From positions 3,049-67,048 of the forward strand of contig CAAGKY010000102.1 of assembly GCA_900770645.1 (NCBI GenBank): 64,000 nt of DNA. Direction: 5' to 3'. The stretch comes from Bacilli bacterium (GTDB lineage: Bacteria > Bacillota_I > Bacilli_A > ML615J-28 > CAG-313). This document shows positions 63,756 through 64,000 of this stretch, piece after piece (position 1 is the stretch's first letter; each line of letters begins with the position of its first letter). Under the pieces are notes generated by a model, which had not been told where the DNA came from, did not search any database, and worked only from the letters and a program-made list of their open reading frames with translations. Made by a program: the position numbers and the translations under genes.

Positions 63756-64000
63756 ATGAAAATCTATTTAGCTGGACCAATTTTCACATATGGTGATTTA
63801 TTAAGAAATACTGAATGGGCAAAAAAGATTAGAGAAGAAATTAAAAATGTTGATTTATATAGCCCAGTAGAAAATACAGCGATCAATGGAGTCGAAGGAA
63901 AGAAGAAATTTGCAGGATCACAAGAAATTGCAAAAGCAGATAATGCAAGATTAAATAATACTGATATCTTAGTCGCTTGTATTGATGGAGATGTTTTACC
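63756..64000 (+). CDS. Nucleoside 2-deoxyribosyltransferase-family protein, N-terminal part
   Basis: Runs off the window end after 81 codons. MKIYLAGPIFTYGDLLRNTEW ... LYSPVENTAIN ... IAKADNARLNNTDILVACIDG has the family's GPxF start and the D-x-x-x-N/D region. TAGGAGG RBS, 9 bases after the previous stop. Different subgroup from the copy at 60819. Confidence 0.85.
   Translation, partial: MKIYLAGPIFTYGDLLRNTEWAKKIREEIKNVDLYSPVENTAINGVEGKKKFAGSQEIAKADNARLNNTDILVACIDGDVL

Overview
The window reads as part of a large, AT-rich tailed-phage genome, probably a jumbo phage of a gut Bacillota host. Support comes from strong AGGAGG-type ribosome binding sites, tail-fibre modules, BspA-type leucine-rich repeats, a large tRNA and ncRNA array, and a phage-type nucleotide-metabolism and topoisomerase set. 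No capsid, portal, terminase or polymerase gene is in view. The central property is a changed code: TGA is read as tryptophan, and only TAA and TAG end genes. TGA is concentrated in late-type genes (tail fibres, holin, homing nucleases), while early-type genes use TGG almost exclusively. A TGA-as-Trp host would show no such bias, so the host probably uses the standard code.

Layout. 1-2250: a homing-nuclease tail, a DNA methyltransferase and small unknown genes. 2288-27949: tail-fibre and adhesin genes rich in in-frame TGA, including one protein of about 2441 residues with LamG-, CotH-kinase- and LRR-like regions, ending in a MurE-like ligase. 28000-33800: a HAD phosphatase, baseplate-like genes, a MazG-like enzyme, an SPFH protein and a TROVE (Ro60-like) gene preceded by two Y-RNA-like transcripts. 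33800-48200: tRNAs, tRNA-like elements and structured RNAs interleaved with small genes, a tryptophanyl-tRNA synthetase and a ribosome hibernation factor. 48200-52340: late genes (nucleases, membrane proteins, holin) and a proteasome-like hydrolase. 52400-54722: nucleotidyltransferase and phosphatase operon. 54859-60036 (minus strand): type II topoisomerase genes and a homing nuclease. 60300-64000: nucleotide metabolism (two deoxyribosyltransferases, HD hydrolase, ThyX-like, kinase-like, DUF1599).

How the parts fit. A tRNA-Trp with anticodon UCA at 36337-36629 appears to be split inside the anticodon by a group I intron. Together with the phage TrpRS it would supply TGA decoding, so late-protein synthesis would depend on TrpRS supply and intron splicing. 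Two promoter-like motifs recur: an early type (TATTGTATAATATTAT) and a late type (TTTGCTAAATTAAATG). The late type stands before most operons that contain TGA codons. The hibernation factor, the TROVE protein with tRNA-mimicking RNA, the initiator-type tRNA and several very structured RNAs suggest extensive takeover of host translation and RNA metabolism. All assignments come from reading motifs by eye; no database search was run.
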